Below are positions 45,224 through 59,364 of a stretch of 64,000 nt of DNA, in pieces. The stretch is from Codonopsis lanceolata (taxonomy: Eukaryota > Streptophyta > Magnoliopsida > Asterales > Campanulaceae): the NCBI GenBank assembly GCA_013146195.2, contig CM028378.1, forward strand, positions 79,287,808 to 79,351,807, written 5' to 3'. Under the pieces are notes generated by a model. That model was given only the letters and a program-made list of their open reading frames with translations. It ran no database searches and had not been told where the DNA came from. Both the position numbers and the translations under genes were made by a program. Each line of letters begins with the position of its first letter. Position 1 is the stretch's first letter.

Positions 45224-46241
45224 TTTTTCTGTAATATTTCCAAAATTCTTTTATTTATAATATTCTCATAATATTGGTCATCATTTTTGTTATTGATAAA
45301 TATGATGTTGCGGCCCCCAACTATTTGTTTGCACCATTGACGCAGCGAAACAATCAACAGGAACTCTTTCCACGAGAAAGTCTTTAATAACAAGCCTATG
45401 ACGGCTTAGGGTTTCTAGGACAAAGCAAGAAGATGAGAAAACTCGATTTTTATCAAAAACTACCAAAATAAATGTTTAAGAGGGTATTTATATGCCCTAA
45501 AATAAACTAAACCCTAAAAGAAAAAAATAAACCGAAAGACGAAAAACCCAAAATCTTCCAAGGCCCGTAACAGTGTTTAAACATCATTTTTTGGGCTTAA
45601 AACGAACACCTCACGGGTAACACCTAGTGAGTCTTCTAGATCTCATCGAAAGCTTCGATTTGATATGCGGCCGGTCCCGTAGTTCATTCGGACGCAAAAG
45701 TTATACTCCGTTAAAGTTCTGCTGATCGTTAAATGATTTTTACTAGTGCGTAACAGAAACTATGAAAACTACCCACAGGATCAACTTTCAGAAAATGCCA
45801 TTGGACCCCCTGAACTTCAAGCTCTTCCCCAGAACCTTTCTCAAATAAGTCTCGGCCACCTGTTCTATATCAACCATTTGTTTCAACTAGTTCTGATCCA
45901 ATAAGTGAGAAGTCTTCGATCAACTGGTGCATTGCAACCAATGTTTTTCCTTCTTTTCTAATTTTTTTGAAGCTTCATTTACTATTTGTTTTAGTATCAT
46001 TATTGTTTGTTGTCGCGCACCACACCATACCATTGGTGTACACCCTAAGATTATTCCTGGAAATTGATCTTAACCGCGTGATTTTGAGTCAGGACATGTG
46101 AACTCGTTCCACAAAATACTACCAAATTGAAAGCTTCCAAAATTAACACACTTGGCAACTTTACCTGAAATTTTTTGATTTCCATTGCATGCCTTGTAGC
46201 AAACATAAGAATATTCCATCATGAACCTAATGGTTTGTCCT
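45224..46241. other. NLR 3' flank and an unclassified repeat-like stretch
   Basis: 45224-45300 is AT-rich and probably 3' UTR. From about 45307 ('tgttgcggcccccaac') to about 45930 the sequence is richer in GC, without frames, and holds 'cggccggtcccgtagttcat' and 'ggacgcaaaagttatactcc', phrases typical of decayed LTR sequence. Ends not resolved. 45960-46241 shows nothing. Confidence 0.4.
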
Positions 46242-47184
46242 TAGAGGTGGCAAATGGGCGGGCATGTGCGGGCCTAAATGGGTGGCGGGCTCAAATGGGC
46301 GGGCAAGTAAGTGCCCATTTAATAGTATGGGCATATATGGGCGGACACTAAATGGGAATGGGCGCCCATCGGTGCTCATTTACTCATTAACATACACTTA
46401 TCAAATAAATATAAAAATTACAAAAAAATATATTTTTTTACAAAAAAATTATCAAAAGTTACAACTAACCATATATATATATATATATATAACCACAATA
46501 ATTGGAAAAGGCCGACATATTGCTTGTGCTAAAGTATATTTTTGTAATTAAGACTAACTCCAATGATATTAATATATCTTCTTATTAATTAAATTTTCAA
46601 ACGTGGACGTTTAGGTGGAACAGATGGAGTAGTTAGTATTAGAGTTCTATGTTCTCTTCTCTTGAACACATATGACACTAATACAAGGAAAATGATAGGG
46701 ATCTAATAAAATGTGACAAATGAACTAAGAACGGAAGTAGTAGTTTGTGAAGAAAATAACTTTTCTTCGAAATTGCATTTTAATTTTTACTAATAGTTTT
46801 ATGTATTAGTATGTAAAAATGTATTTTTGTGTTGTAATCATCAATTCAATCTTCTATTTTGTGGTTATATTTTTAATTTCGCTGAAGCCCAATAGACAAA
46901 CATACGAGTGGAAACCTGACCAAAAACTGAACAAGCTAACTAAGCCACATGTACAAATCTATATAAGAAGGTTCGAGCAAATAAGAATGTCGCATGTTGC
47001 ACACTGCTCACAAAACCGCTATGAATCCATTTATAGTGTAACAGAGACGGATATTTACAGATTATAAAAATTGAACAATCTGGGAGTGATGTTGTGTTTC
47101 ATTTAAGGGTACAGAGTCATAGAATAACATTTCATGCTTTGCTTTGCAATTTTGGGGTGGGGGTGGCGGTTGGAAGGGCAGGTG

Positions 47185-47218
<34 letters not shown>

Positions 47219-47515
47219 GTGGGGGGTGGTTGGAAGAGTGGGTGTACAATATAAATATATTAATTACGTTAAACATCATTATTAATCTTAATTATTTTAT
47301 AATTATGTATGTAATTGATAAAACAAAATTAGAAGAGAAAGTGAATGAGTTTTAGTATGGGTGCCCAAGTGGGCGCCCATTTAGCCCATCATAATTAATG
47401 TGCCCAAGTGGACATGCCCATTTGTGCCCACTTAAAATTTTGGGTGTGCCCATACCCATTATTTACTAGGCGGTCTGGGCGGGCAAATGGGCTCGGGCAA
47501 AAATTGCCACCTCTA
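46242..47515. mobile_element. hAT-type non-autonomous element (1274 bp)
   Basis: Ends TAGAGGTGGCAAATGGGC and complement TAGAGGTGGCAATTTTTGCC, the well-known plant hAT terminus. They are flanked by TTTGTCCT (46234-46241) and CTTGTCCT (47516-47523), a 7-of-8 match to an 8-bp duplication. Both ends are rich in 'gggcgggc' and 'tgggcgcccat' words in inverted arrangement. The interior is AT-rich, has microsatellites (46471-46491, 47185-47220) and encodes no transposase. Confidence 0.8.
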
Positions 47516-47599
47516 CTTGTCCTCCATTCAAGTACTATTAAGCTATCTCTCTCTCTTTTAAAAGAAAAAAAAAACAAAAACTGGGGCGAGACCGTGACA

Positions 47600-47815
47600 A
47601 GTTCTATCTATCTATCTATCTATGAAAAAAAATAACTATTTATCTAATAAACCATGTACTATTTATTTAAGGACATTAAATAGTAAATTTATTATGAAAA
47701 AAATAACATTTGAACAAAAATAACTCTAAATTTAATAAATCACTAACCATTAAATACGACCGAACAAGTAAATTTTTCATGGGCTAATCAATTCCATGAA
47801 TAATTAAAATGATAA
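47600..47815. repeat. Isolated copy of the AT-rich satellite-like unit
   Basis: Begins at a TCTA tetranucleotide run (about 47603-47623), then 'accatgtactatttattta', 'aataaatcactaaccattaa' and 'gggctaatcaattccatgaa', as in 33843-35434. Confidence 0.65.
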
Positions 47816-49698
<1,883 letters not shown>

Positions 49699-49737
49699 CA
49701 TTAATTCTCGTGAGCAATATTCTCTAAAATCTCATAA

Positions 49738-49943
49738 AGGACAATTTTTAGAAACATATACAATTCTTTTTTTGTATATAAGAACTTTATATTAATGAAT
49801 TTTAATTTTTTTGGATGGTCATTAACTGATATTGATTATATAAAAAAATAAGTATTAGAGTTTTAATAAATATAGATTAAATATTCATATGATACAAATA
49901 TTTTTTTGGAAACAAAATATAAGAAAGCCAACATGTATTGGAG

Positions 49944-50008
<65 letters not shown>

Positions 50009-50265
50009 TAATACAAAATAGAGATACAAAATAACCAACTAAAAAGACAAAGGTGTAGGAAAAGTTGATATACAAAGACAAAAATTATAAATTCTCAATG
50101 AAGGAAAACAAAGTATTAAAAAATCTCAACACACAAGAACACAATTTATAAGTTTAAAAACTCTGTTAAGATGAAAACATATAAAGAACTCAAAAATTAA
50201 AAGTAAACATAAAAATGAAGGCAAAACAGTTTGGAAAAACCATTAACGACGACACGTGCAACACA
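49738..50265. repeat. Dispersed repeat, copy 2
   Basis: Pairs with 27880-28360 and is interrupted by a TA microsatellite at 49949-50005 that copy 1 lacks at that place. Confidence 0.7.
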
Positions 50266-50281
50266 AAAAACCTTTAAAGAA

Positions 50282-50427
50282 GTCTAGCTCAATAATGTTT
50301 ATGGATGACACTTACCAATATTTGTGTTCAAATATCTATTTGGAAATCCTAAAGTTGACTTCTTAAAACTCATTCACCTTAGCACCACATGGGTGGATTA
50401 AATGAGTTTTCTCTTTGGTGATTTCAG
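50282..50427. repeat. Dispersed repeat, second shared segment (copy 2)
   Basis: Pairs with 30418-30570. Here it follows the first segment almost directly, supporting an insertion of about 2 kb in the other copy. Confidence 0.75.
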
Positions 50428-52257
50428 TAGAAGAACACTTCAAACTGATTTTTGCAAAGTACAGTTGCATCAGAGTTTGTATGTCTGAATCAGTCTCTGC
50501 AATAGTTGTCTCTATAAACATTGGACCTTGGTCATTGCGACAACAACAAAGTGATTGAGATCAACAACTTTTTGCATTTATTGCATTGAAACAACTAGTC
50601 TTTATCTCTCTTTTCAATTCAACCAACGGTTAAGAAGGATCTCATATAGAAATATTGTCATTGAAGACTTGAGGAACTAATGCTCTGAAATGCTCACCTA
50701 CCTTAAAGCTTTCAACATTAAGTACATTCAAGAGATACAAGTTTTAAATACATCTATTGAACACTTGAGGAACTAATGTTTTTTTTCTGCTACTACAACT
50801 TAGTTTCATAAGTTGTTAGTATACTTGAAGGAAACTTAGCTCAAGGTTTTAAAGTGTACCTAAGCTATAACCCAATCCCCCCCCCCTTTCTAGCCTAGTA
50901 CGTGTCCTTTGGGACAAACATATGAGCCACTAGGAAAAACATGCTTGAGGAATCAATGTCATGTGCGTGGAAATATTACAAGCATTGCTGAAATAGGTCC
51001 AAGTATTCAAGGCAATCTTGCTGGTGAGAAAAATATGGGAGAAGGTTTCCATATGGCCACAACATACACATTTAAAGGCAAGGCTGAAACCTTTCTCAAG
51101 TAAACACGAATAGGCGTACTTGAAAAAGTTTCCCTATGAAGAAACTGATCCTTTTTTAAAGTCATGGTATGCTCTCGGAACCAGTTCAAGTATAGTTTAA
51201 CATGTAATAACAGTTAATAATAGTTATCTATCATTTATTAACAAAATATTTTAGACTATCACAAATTAAAATAATATGTTATCTAGCAAATAACTTAACA
51301 AATTATTTAACATTTTTGAAATAAGTAATAATCTTTTAAATCAAAATTTTAACATTTAATAACAATTATCTAACATTTACTAACAAAATATTTTAGATTA
51401 TCAAAATATTAAAAGAAAATTTTATTTAGCAAATAACTTTGAAAATTATTTAACATTTATTAGAAATTATTTAACATTTTTAAAACAAGTAGTAACAATT
51501 ACGGTAGGATCTTAAGGTGATAGGTTTTGATGTTACAAAATAGCAAAACAACAAAACTAGGATAGCATAATATCCCATATATCTGATTAATATGATTAAA
51601 TGTACAAGAGTTGTTGTCAAAAAGAGAACAACAAGAAGATCCTATGAAGCTCACATGATGAAGAAAATTCCTATGTTTGAAGATTAAAACACCTATGTTT
51701 GAAGATTAAATCACCTATGTCAAAATAGCTATGTATTAGCATTTAGCTAGACCTAGATGTATATCACATATTGAATACTTATTGAACATATTCCTACTGA
51801 GACAAAACCCTAAAAGAATGTCCAGAACCCAGAAAAATTATCCGTACAAGTTGGCTGCAAGGTGTATACAACTGAGACCAATATCAACCAATACGCATTT
51901 CGATGAATCCGTTGATGGCATCCAATTTTCCATTGCCAATACTTGACAGAGCAATGAAAGGTACAAAGTTTTTTCACTATGAAGTGGGAACCAGAGCTCA
52001 AAACAGAGGTCAAGATAACTTCCATAACTTTAAGGAGCTCAACGAAATACATATGCACCTTGAGCTTTAAGGGTATGGTGTATTGGCCTTTTCTAGATTC
52101 TACCATCCTTTTCTTTTCATTTCAAGTATGTTTATTAGTACATGAATGTGTTTGGTTTTAGCAACATCATGGATGTGATTGTTGTGCTATGCTGAGAATG
52201 GCAGTGATAGCCATGTTAGCCTGTCCAAGGACATTATGCTACCAAAACTGTGCCAGT
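50428..52257. other. Retroelement-like and AT-rich sequence without genes
   Basis: A C-run at 50876-50886 with 'ctttctagcctagtacgtg' is the reverse of the SIRE-like LTR end motif, so part of 50430-50900 is probably a decayed LTR in the opposite sense. 51190-51500 has repeated 'aacatttattaacaaaatat' words. Short frames at 51810-52160 have no recognisable domain. Confidence 0.4.
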
Positions 52258-52423
52258 TAAGGATGTAAGTCGGGACCACCAAACTACCTAACTGACCCAA
52301 ACCAAATTAAACTAGGTTGATTAATTCGGTTTCAGTCCAAGACGGTTTGGTTTAGGTTCTAAAAATTGAAAAACCAATCGGTTCGGTTCCCGGTTTTAAA
52401 GATTGCACTGAACTGAACCAAAC

Positions 52424-52463
<40 letters not shown>

Positions 52464-53093
52464 CGTTACCAAACCGAAGCAAATCTAAGCTTGTTGGAAG
52501 ACTTTTTTTCATCGTTTTTGTTTATTTGGAATTTGAAATATACAAGAGAAGTTTGACTATGTGAGTAAACAACAAACATCCTTGTTTTATTTTACTTTAA
52601 AAATGTTGCTCCCTCTGATTTCAAATAATCGTCGTCTTTAACCCAGTACACTGTTTAAGAAAAAGTAATTGATTGTATTATAAATATTGGTGTAATGTGT
52701 GGTTTAATTTAATGCCTTTGAGCATGTGGTCATAATTAAAGTAAGTAGAAAAAGTAAGGGTAAAGTGTTAAGAGTGTTTTTCTAAAAAGAAAAGTTTTGA
52801 AAGAAGACAATTGTTTGAAATCGGACAAAAAAGGAAAGGTGGACGATTATTTGAAATAGAAGTATTTTTTAATGTTTGATGTTAAATACAAATTAAAATC
52901 TTATTTGCCTAATTTTTAATGTTGGTTAAGTTGATTAGAAATATTTATTTGAACCATAAAATTGAACCAAACTGAGTGACTCGGTTTGGTTCCATGCCTT
53001 TTTTTGTTCGATTCGGTTTGAAAAAATTGGAACGGATGTGGGCGGTTTGGTTCATGGTTTTGGCCTAGACCGAACCAAACTAAACTACCCCTA
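52258..53093. mobile_element. hAT-like element with a Stowaway inside
   Basis: Sub-ends are inverted 'ccaaaccaaatt...aacta' and 'ttggttc...gaaccaaac' stretches as in 17433-18033. The right end is 'ctaccccta' and the left end is 'taaggatgtaag', a weak match. A CA run (52424-52450) and a Stowaway MITE (52609-52862) lie inside. No clean target duplication. Confidence 0.45.
52609..52862. mobile_element. Stowaway-type MITE (family 1) nested in the hAT-like element
   Basis: Ends CTCCCTCTGATTTCAAATAA and, complemented, CTTCTATTTCAAATAATCGT. The interior ('taagaaaaagtaattgatt', 'agtaagggtaaagtg') follows 13023-13279 in the same orientation. It ends before a TA (52863-52864); the left TA is not conserved. 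Confidence 0.75.
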
Positions 53094-53450
53094 TTGTCCT
53101 TCGGGGGAGCTCCTTGTTCTTTTTATTTTCCTTTTCGGCAGGGGAGGGTGGTGTGTTGGAGAAGGAGAATGGGTCATTATATATGAACGATGATACGTGG
53201 ATTATAAACATTTGAAATTTGGACTCCCAAATCCACTAAGTGTACTCCCTTTTAAAGTTTTTTATGAAAAAAAAACTATTTGCCATAAAGCCCCAATTAC
53301 CCTTCGAGCTTCTAAACAAACCCCTTCATGCTTTTCATAGTATCCATATCCTCTACCTAGACCTCCCCTCCCCCATCCCCCAAACAAATATATCTCCTTC
53401 TTCCCTACACCATTACCACTTCCATTTACAAGCATGTTTGAGACCTCCTT
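53094..53450. other. Short intergenic stretch, nothing recognised
   Basis: Includes a C-rich patch at 53365-53385 and no supported frame. Confidence 0.4.
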
Positions 53451-54730
53451 TGTTGGTCCCAAATGGGCTCAAACTAGGCTAGAACCGGGGGTTGAATAGC
53501 CTAGTGGCAATTTAAAAATTTTCACAAGAATATCTTCTCCTTTTTAAAAACAACCAACTTATTAGCTTAGTTAGGGCAGCAGAATAATGAGAGAAAGAGA
53601 AGTAGTTAAAGCAGTTAGAAGGGTGTATAATGAAGTATAACAACAGTTTTCTTAGAGCAATGCTCTGTGCAATGGACAGATCATAAGAGGGTAAAATCAA
53701 GAGCATAAATTCAAGACAATATGCAAAGATTTAGAAGTAGTTCGTACTATAAAGTACTACGTCCACTACTAAAGTGGTTAACTTTGGATTTTGAAAGGTG
53801 CACTTGTTTATCTAGTAGAGTGATTATACTTAGATTACTAATGGATCGTGTACAAAATATTTTTAACCGAGTGTTTATTGATGTGAAGAATAATCAATAA
53901 AGATGTATTCTCTCAAGTGCTAAGTAACAGAACATGAAATGCGAACTAAAGAAGTGGTAATGAATTCTTAAGAGAAGGGTTGTAGCTTCAATTAGTTTGG
54001 TAGAGTGTTAGTTCTTGCCCCTGTAGATCTCTTGAATGCTTGAAGGTTTGAGATTAATAGCCTAAGTGTTGAATGTTCAAGAGTTGTTCTTCGAGTCTTC
54101 AATGCTGGAATATATACCAAGAGAGATCTTGAGGACCATTGTATTTAGATTTGAAAGATGTCTTCAACGATAATATGTATTAAATGCATTCGACGCTATA
54201 TAGGTTTTGTCAAGCAGACATCTATCAAAGGTACAAATTTTTTAGGAACAGACAGAGCAAATAGAGGAACTGTCAGGTTGCAGGTGTGTTCAATTTGAAA
54301 GTCTTCTTAGCCAAGTGAAGTAATGTCTTCAGACTTGTTTGAACTTCAAAATAGAGAGACAGTTGTATAGCTGTTTTAGTGAGCTAGTCAATGCATCCTT
54401 GATTTCATTTTGGAGGGAAATCTGATAATTAAAGATAAATTTTGAACATTATTAACTAGATATTGAAATATCTAGATTAATAATATATGATCTAGACTCC
54501 ATGTGGACAGTCTTCATGACACGTCAGAGCAGACTTGAAGTACTGCTGGTGAAGGAAGATCTCAGGATTTGCTGATGAGGACAGTTGTTGGAGAAACTAG
54601 CACTAAATATATTCTATTACAAACCTTGGTTCTAAGGCAGTTGCCACGCTAACCGATACACAGAACTTTTAGACACTGTAAAATAGAATTTAGAGGATGA
54701 CTGAACTAAATCTAAAACCTATGAGGATCA
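53451..54730 (-). mobile_element. SIRE-like copia 3' LTR
   Basis: On the minus strand it begins TGATCCTCATAGG directly after a purine-rich 'aggaggagatta' and ends in the C-run motif and GGGACCAACA, giving a 1280-bp LTR with TG...CA ends. The polypurine-LTR junction 'ggagatta-TGATCC' is close to that usual in SIRE/Maximus elements. The pol end and extra ORF lie upstream on the same strand. Confidence 0.7.
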
Positions 54731-55090
54731 ATAATCTCCTCCTATTTGGTTGATGCCATCATCTCTAATACTAGAAGACTTTTGAACATGCACATAGATA
54801 ATAACATTCGTTAAGAATAAACATTTATAGATAGCAATTATATAGGCAGTTCAATGATTTAAACTCGAAGTTTAAATAATCATGTGAGATAACTAAGCAG
54901 AGATGAGAACAACATGATTTTTTAACAAGCTTCTGTAAGTCTAACGGGTGGTTTAATAACAGAGTACAACATCATTGATGAACATAGATTAAGAACAGTG
55001 AGAAAATATACCAAATCAGAAAAGGTATGGTTGTGTCCGACGTCTTTCCAAATAATCACCCACTCAGATCCGGATATGATTGTTGAGTCA

Positions 55091-56700
55091 TTATCTTAAT
55101 CTGTTATGTTCTTCAATCAGTGCAGCGTTCAAATGATGAGTAGCTCTCTCCTCCCTGATGGTAGCAACCCGGGCTCTATCGGCAGTAGCAGCTCGTTGAT
55201 TTGCGCACTCTACATGGTGAGCTACAGTTACATCATCATCACGACCTTCAATAATGGTCCGAGCGATAGAAGCTTTTAGCTCATCAAAAAATTCGTGGAT
55301 GTTTGTTTGTTGGAAATGGAGCATGCTTAGCAGAGATTCCTGCTGGTCTTGAACGGGAAAGTGGTGAGTAGTGAAGGCTTGACCAGTATTGTTCAGGAGC
55401 TAGTCAACAAACTTACCAAGGTCAAAGATGATGGAGTGAGTAGCGTTCAAGCCGTAGTTCATCACTTCCATCTAATGAGACATGGTGGCGATAGAGGTGG
55501 TGAGGGTGTCAAGTTGGGCTTGGTTGGAGCGGAGGAAAGTGAAGAGCTGTGTATAGGTGAGACTTGGAGGTATGGGGTTAGAGATGAGATCAACTGGGAT
55601 AACTTCCTCGGCAGAGGCTGAAGAAAAATAGCCAGCAGAGGTTGAAGGGATGTTGTGGGGGATCTTAGCAGTGGTTGGAGAAGGAGGAAAAGGAGTAGGA
55701 GGTCGAGGGTCGGCCTCAATGTCAATATCAGAGTCACTGAGAAAGGTAGAAAAACGAGGTAGAGTGGGTTCAAGAGATAATTGGGGAAAGGGAAAAGCAA
55801 GGTTGAGGTAAAAATCAGGACAAATAGAAGGGGAATGAGATGTAGAAGGATAGAGAAAGTCTGTTATAGAGTTTGTTTCAAAAAGAAACTTGAGGGTAAC
55901 AGTAGACGGTTTGGTAAGAGCTAGGTGAAGTTCTCGGAAGAGATAGATGGGCTTGAAGAAGTGAGATATGGGAGGGAAAAGTTCTGGGAGTAAAGTAGTT
56001 TGGAAAAGCAGAGATGAAATGTGAGGATCACAAGAGGGGTAGAGAAGGGTGCTGGAATGAAATCGGAGGAAATCGATGGTGATGTGGGTACAATGGTGAG
56101 AGAAAGATCGGGTGAGGGAATTGGAGAAAAAGGTGAAGGGATAGGATCGTAAGGTAGTAGAGTAGGGGTGGTGTCAACAGTTAGAGACTTCTTGCGAATT
56201 ATGTACTTTTTCTTGGGGGCTGGAACAGTCTCCTCCTTGAAAATAGCTGGGATTGATGAGGGGGTGAAGAAGTTGGACGGATGGTGGTGGTAGCTCCACC
56301 CCAACAGCTGTAGGGTTTGCTAAAGAAGAGTGAGAGGGAGAGGAGTAAAGAGGAGGTGAGGTGGAGGATACATGGGAAGGTATAGTTGATTATGAGGGAA
56401 GGACATGTTTAGATTTTCTATTCCTGGTTCGAAGTGGAGCAGGTTCCATTTCAGCTTGATGTTTAGCAGGAATGGGAGTCGGTTGAGTAGCAAATGAGGA
56501 AGAGGAAGTCTTCTTCTTCTTTTGAGCAACAGTAGTTGAAGAGGGCACTGCTTGATTCTTGGTGCTAACAACGGTAGGAGCTTTCTTTCTGGTAGGTGGC
56601 TCCTCCTTAACAGCAAACAACCGTTATACTTTAGAAAACTTACCTTTGTTTTATTGTGTTGAAAGGGATGTTGTTTCACGATGTTAGTGAAAAGCAAGTC
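55091..56700 (-). pseudogene. Extra post-pol ORF region of the SIRE-like element (broken)
   Basis: Between the pol stop (56750) and the LTR, minus-strand frames in several registers show a low-complexity Pro/Ser/Thr/Lys-rich protein: 56620-56390 (KEEPPTRKKAPTVVSTKN, QKKKKTSSSS), 56304-55921 (APKKKYIIRKKSLTV, PSPFSPIPSPDLS) and an alpha-helical C-terminus at 55324-55091 (NIHEFFDELKASIARTII, RAATADRARVATIREERAT). SIRE-type copia elements carry such an additional ORF, often termed env-like, of unproven function. Stops and frameshifts show it is inactive. Confidence 0.6.
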
Positions 56701-56749
56701 TGCTTAATAATTTATGATTTTAAAAAAAATTATGAAAAGTAAGATTAAA

Positions 56750-56962
56750 TTAAGCAGTTGGATAGAGCATACGAAGCTCACCCCTTAGATAAGTAAACCT
56801 GGTGGCATCAAGTGCCTTTGTGATGATGTCTGCTAGTTGTTGATCTATGGAGATGTACTTCATGCTTATATGTCTCTTTTCTATATTATCCCTTAGAAAG
56901 TGATATCGAACATCGATATGCTTAACCCGGTATGCTCGAGCTTTAAGCCCACTAGGCGGTCT
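56750..56962 (-). pseudogene. Copia RNase H C-terminus
   Basis: The minus strand reads VKHIDVRYHFLRDNIEKRH, SMKYISIDQQLADIITKAL and DATRFTYLRGELRML before a stop at 56750: the usual end of copia pol. Upstream coding sequence is lost where the Tat-like LTR begins (about 56966); the residues just before (GLKARAYR) no longer match the family. Confidence 0.85.
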
Positions 56963-56965
56963 ACA

Positions 56966-59012
56966 TGTGCTTCCCCTGTCCTTCAGAGAAAGGAAGTTGA
57001 TAGACGTATTTTATACGTCTTTATCAGGTACTTTTATGACTTAGAAATAGCAATTCCATGAGGCTTTTGGCTATTGATATGTGTTTTTGAGCTATATTGT
57101 GAGTTTCAGGGTTTTAGGTGAACTTATGGGATTTATGAAGCTTTTAGTGAAGATTTCGAGGAAGGCTGCAAAGTTCACCATTGAAAGAGATGCAAAAGGA
57201 AGAATATGGATAGCTTGCGGCCGTATGCCCTAAATGGTCTTGCCCTCGCAAGGTGACCAGTATGCAGCATTGCCCGTCCAAGACCTTTGCTGATGCAAGG
57301 TGAAATCCTCATGCGACCGCATGGTCCCCAGAAACCGACTTACGGGGTTTTTCACCTGGATTGACTTTCCTATTCCCCTACAACACGCTGGTATAAATAA
57401 AGGACGATAGCCAAAGCAAAAGGACGTGGAGAGAGTGCGAGAAAATAGCTCTAGCTTAGATTTTAGTTTGTATTACGTAGTTTAGTCATTGTAATTACAG
57501 TTTTGAAGATTGATTCATGTATTCCTTCATCTCGTTGTTTAGTTCATCTTCAAGGATGAACTAACCGTCCATTAATCTAGGAATTGGGAGGTAACTTGTA
57601 TCGAATCTATTACTTAATATATTTTTATTCATTCAATTCTTGTTGATCATGATGTTTATCAACCCCTTTATTGTCTAGCTTTGATCAAATGAATGGAATC
57701 GCAAGTAATAAAGGCCTAGAGGTGCGGATATCTGCACGGCCAAATGCATATGTCGTACACTGGCTCACCATCATGATAAATTGAACCTATCGAAGCACGA
57801 GAGTGATAAGTTAGGGTCAGGTTCATATATATGACCTAGGTGACAGGTAGGATCCATATGCTCTTGTTCTTAAGATATAGAATGGATGAATTATTTGGGA
57901 TGGAGACTGAACTATAATTTGACAGTCTATATCTATCTTTCGTGAATGAACCCAAGTTATTGAATGATACTTTATCTAAATAAGCAATAGAGTAGATGCA
58001 AGTGAAACCCTAATCCTAGATTTCCCTCCATCAGATCTTTACAACTGTGATTGCTGCTTAGTTTAATTAGATTAATTGTTTTGGTAGAATAATTAGTTTA
58101 AGTAAAATAAATAAAAATCCCCCCTTAGTTTAAATAGCTACCGATATTCTTGCCATTAGTATTCTTCTTGTCTCTGTGGTTCGACCCTTGCTTCCCAAGC
58201 TGTTCTATAATAGTCTTGTCTACTTGCAAGGAAATAATTAAAATAAGACACTATCAGAAGTCTTTTTTTGTTGTTGTTGGAATTTGGGCATCCTAACTGC
58301 TCCTTTTAGTTTCTTTCGCCTCAGGATACGGGCGGCACAACTGCTTGCTTTTGGTTACTTTCTATGTCGTCGAGTCTGAAATCGGGTATAACAACTGGTT
58401 GCTTCGACTGGATTTGACGTTTGGAGTCGGGCAGAGCAACTGCTTGTTTTGGGATTTTGGAACTGGTGAAATAGGGCGGAAACCAAGCAGAGTAAGTAAT
58501 GTTCACTTTGGCTGGAGAGTTTATGTGTTTAGAGGCGGTTTCGGCAGCCTAACGGAACTTCGGGGTTGATATGGAAATTCACAGCATAATTACTCTCGTG
58601 AAACTTCCTCCATAAAATTGTGTGGCGAACCACTGACCGAAGCCTCGTATTTATAGGATGAGATTGGGATTCCTTAACAGCGAATGATCATTAGATATTT
58701 TATCTCTGCACTTTAATGCGTTATACCCTGCGCTGAAAAGCTTTCGCCAAAAGCCAACTACACCAGTGAATAAAGGAAAGTGGGGCGTACCCTACACCAC
58801 ATTTGGGCGCGGTGCCCAAATATTCTATAGGCTGCTCCTATTCCTTTTTCCTTTCTAATTTAGCACTTTAACCCCCTGTTGTTAATCATTTGTTAATTCT
58901 TCCGTCCTTTTGCACTTTTAACCCTGTAACTTGACATTCGTTAGTCCTTTTTAACAGGTCTTAATATTTTATGGCATGTCATAAATAGGGGTACGAAATT
59001 GGGGTTTCTACA
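56966..59012 (-). mobile_element. Tat/Ogre-like gypsy 3' LTR, split by a solo LTR
   Basis: The minus-strand start TGTAGAAACCCCAATTTCGT at 59012 is preceded by the polypurine stretch 'ttgaggggttc', so the internal region lies to the right. A minus-strand TATA box (TATAAATA, near 58650) fits. The 3' end is placed at about 56966 (ending GGAAGCACA) because copia RNase H starts just beyond; that edge is tentative. Removing the solo LTR at 56998-58256 leaves about 0.8 kb. Confidence 0.5.
56998..58256 (+). mobile_element. Gypsy-type solo LTR, 1259 bp, GAAGT duplication
   Basis: Begins TGATAGACG and ends GACACTATCA (TG...CA within a 6-bp inverted TGATAG/CTATCA). It is flanked by GAAGT at 56993-56997 and 58257-58261. 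A plus-strand TATA box (TATAAATA, about 57391) and the terminal 'tgtggttcgacccttgctt' stretch set the orientation. 57490-58022 matches the window start (1-534). Confidence 0.85.
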
Positions 59013-59364
59013 GAACCCCTCAATGATGGAGTTTATGGGTAAACCGAAATTTACCAGTAAATGAACATCGTTGATAAGAAATAGACTCCCAAATTTCGTG
59101 GAAATTATAACAGGGAAGAATGTAACATGCAACAGTTTATGATGCAACATTTAATCTCATGCCCTAACACTTTACTGGACTGATGGGAATGGAGTTGATA
59201 TGATACAAATGAAAGTGCTTTGATGGTCGTGCCTACTGAGTAGGCTGCCTACGTATTTTTTCAAGAATCAGACCAAACGTAGTTCGCTCTGCCGATATAC
59301 TCAACAAAAACCTTTTAGAGGACATCGTGCTTCCAGGGCGAATCCTTCCTTGTAAAAGCAGGAC

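Noticed and set aside
53240..53482. Plus-strand 80-aa frame 'MYSLLKFFMKKK...'
   Set aside because: Overlaps the LTR end and a C-rich patch; no recognisable features.
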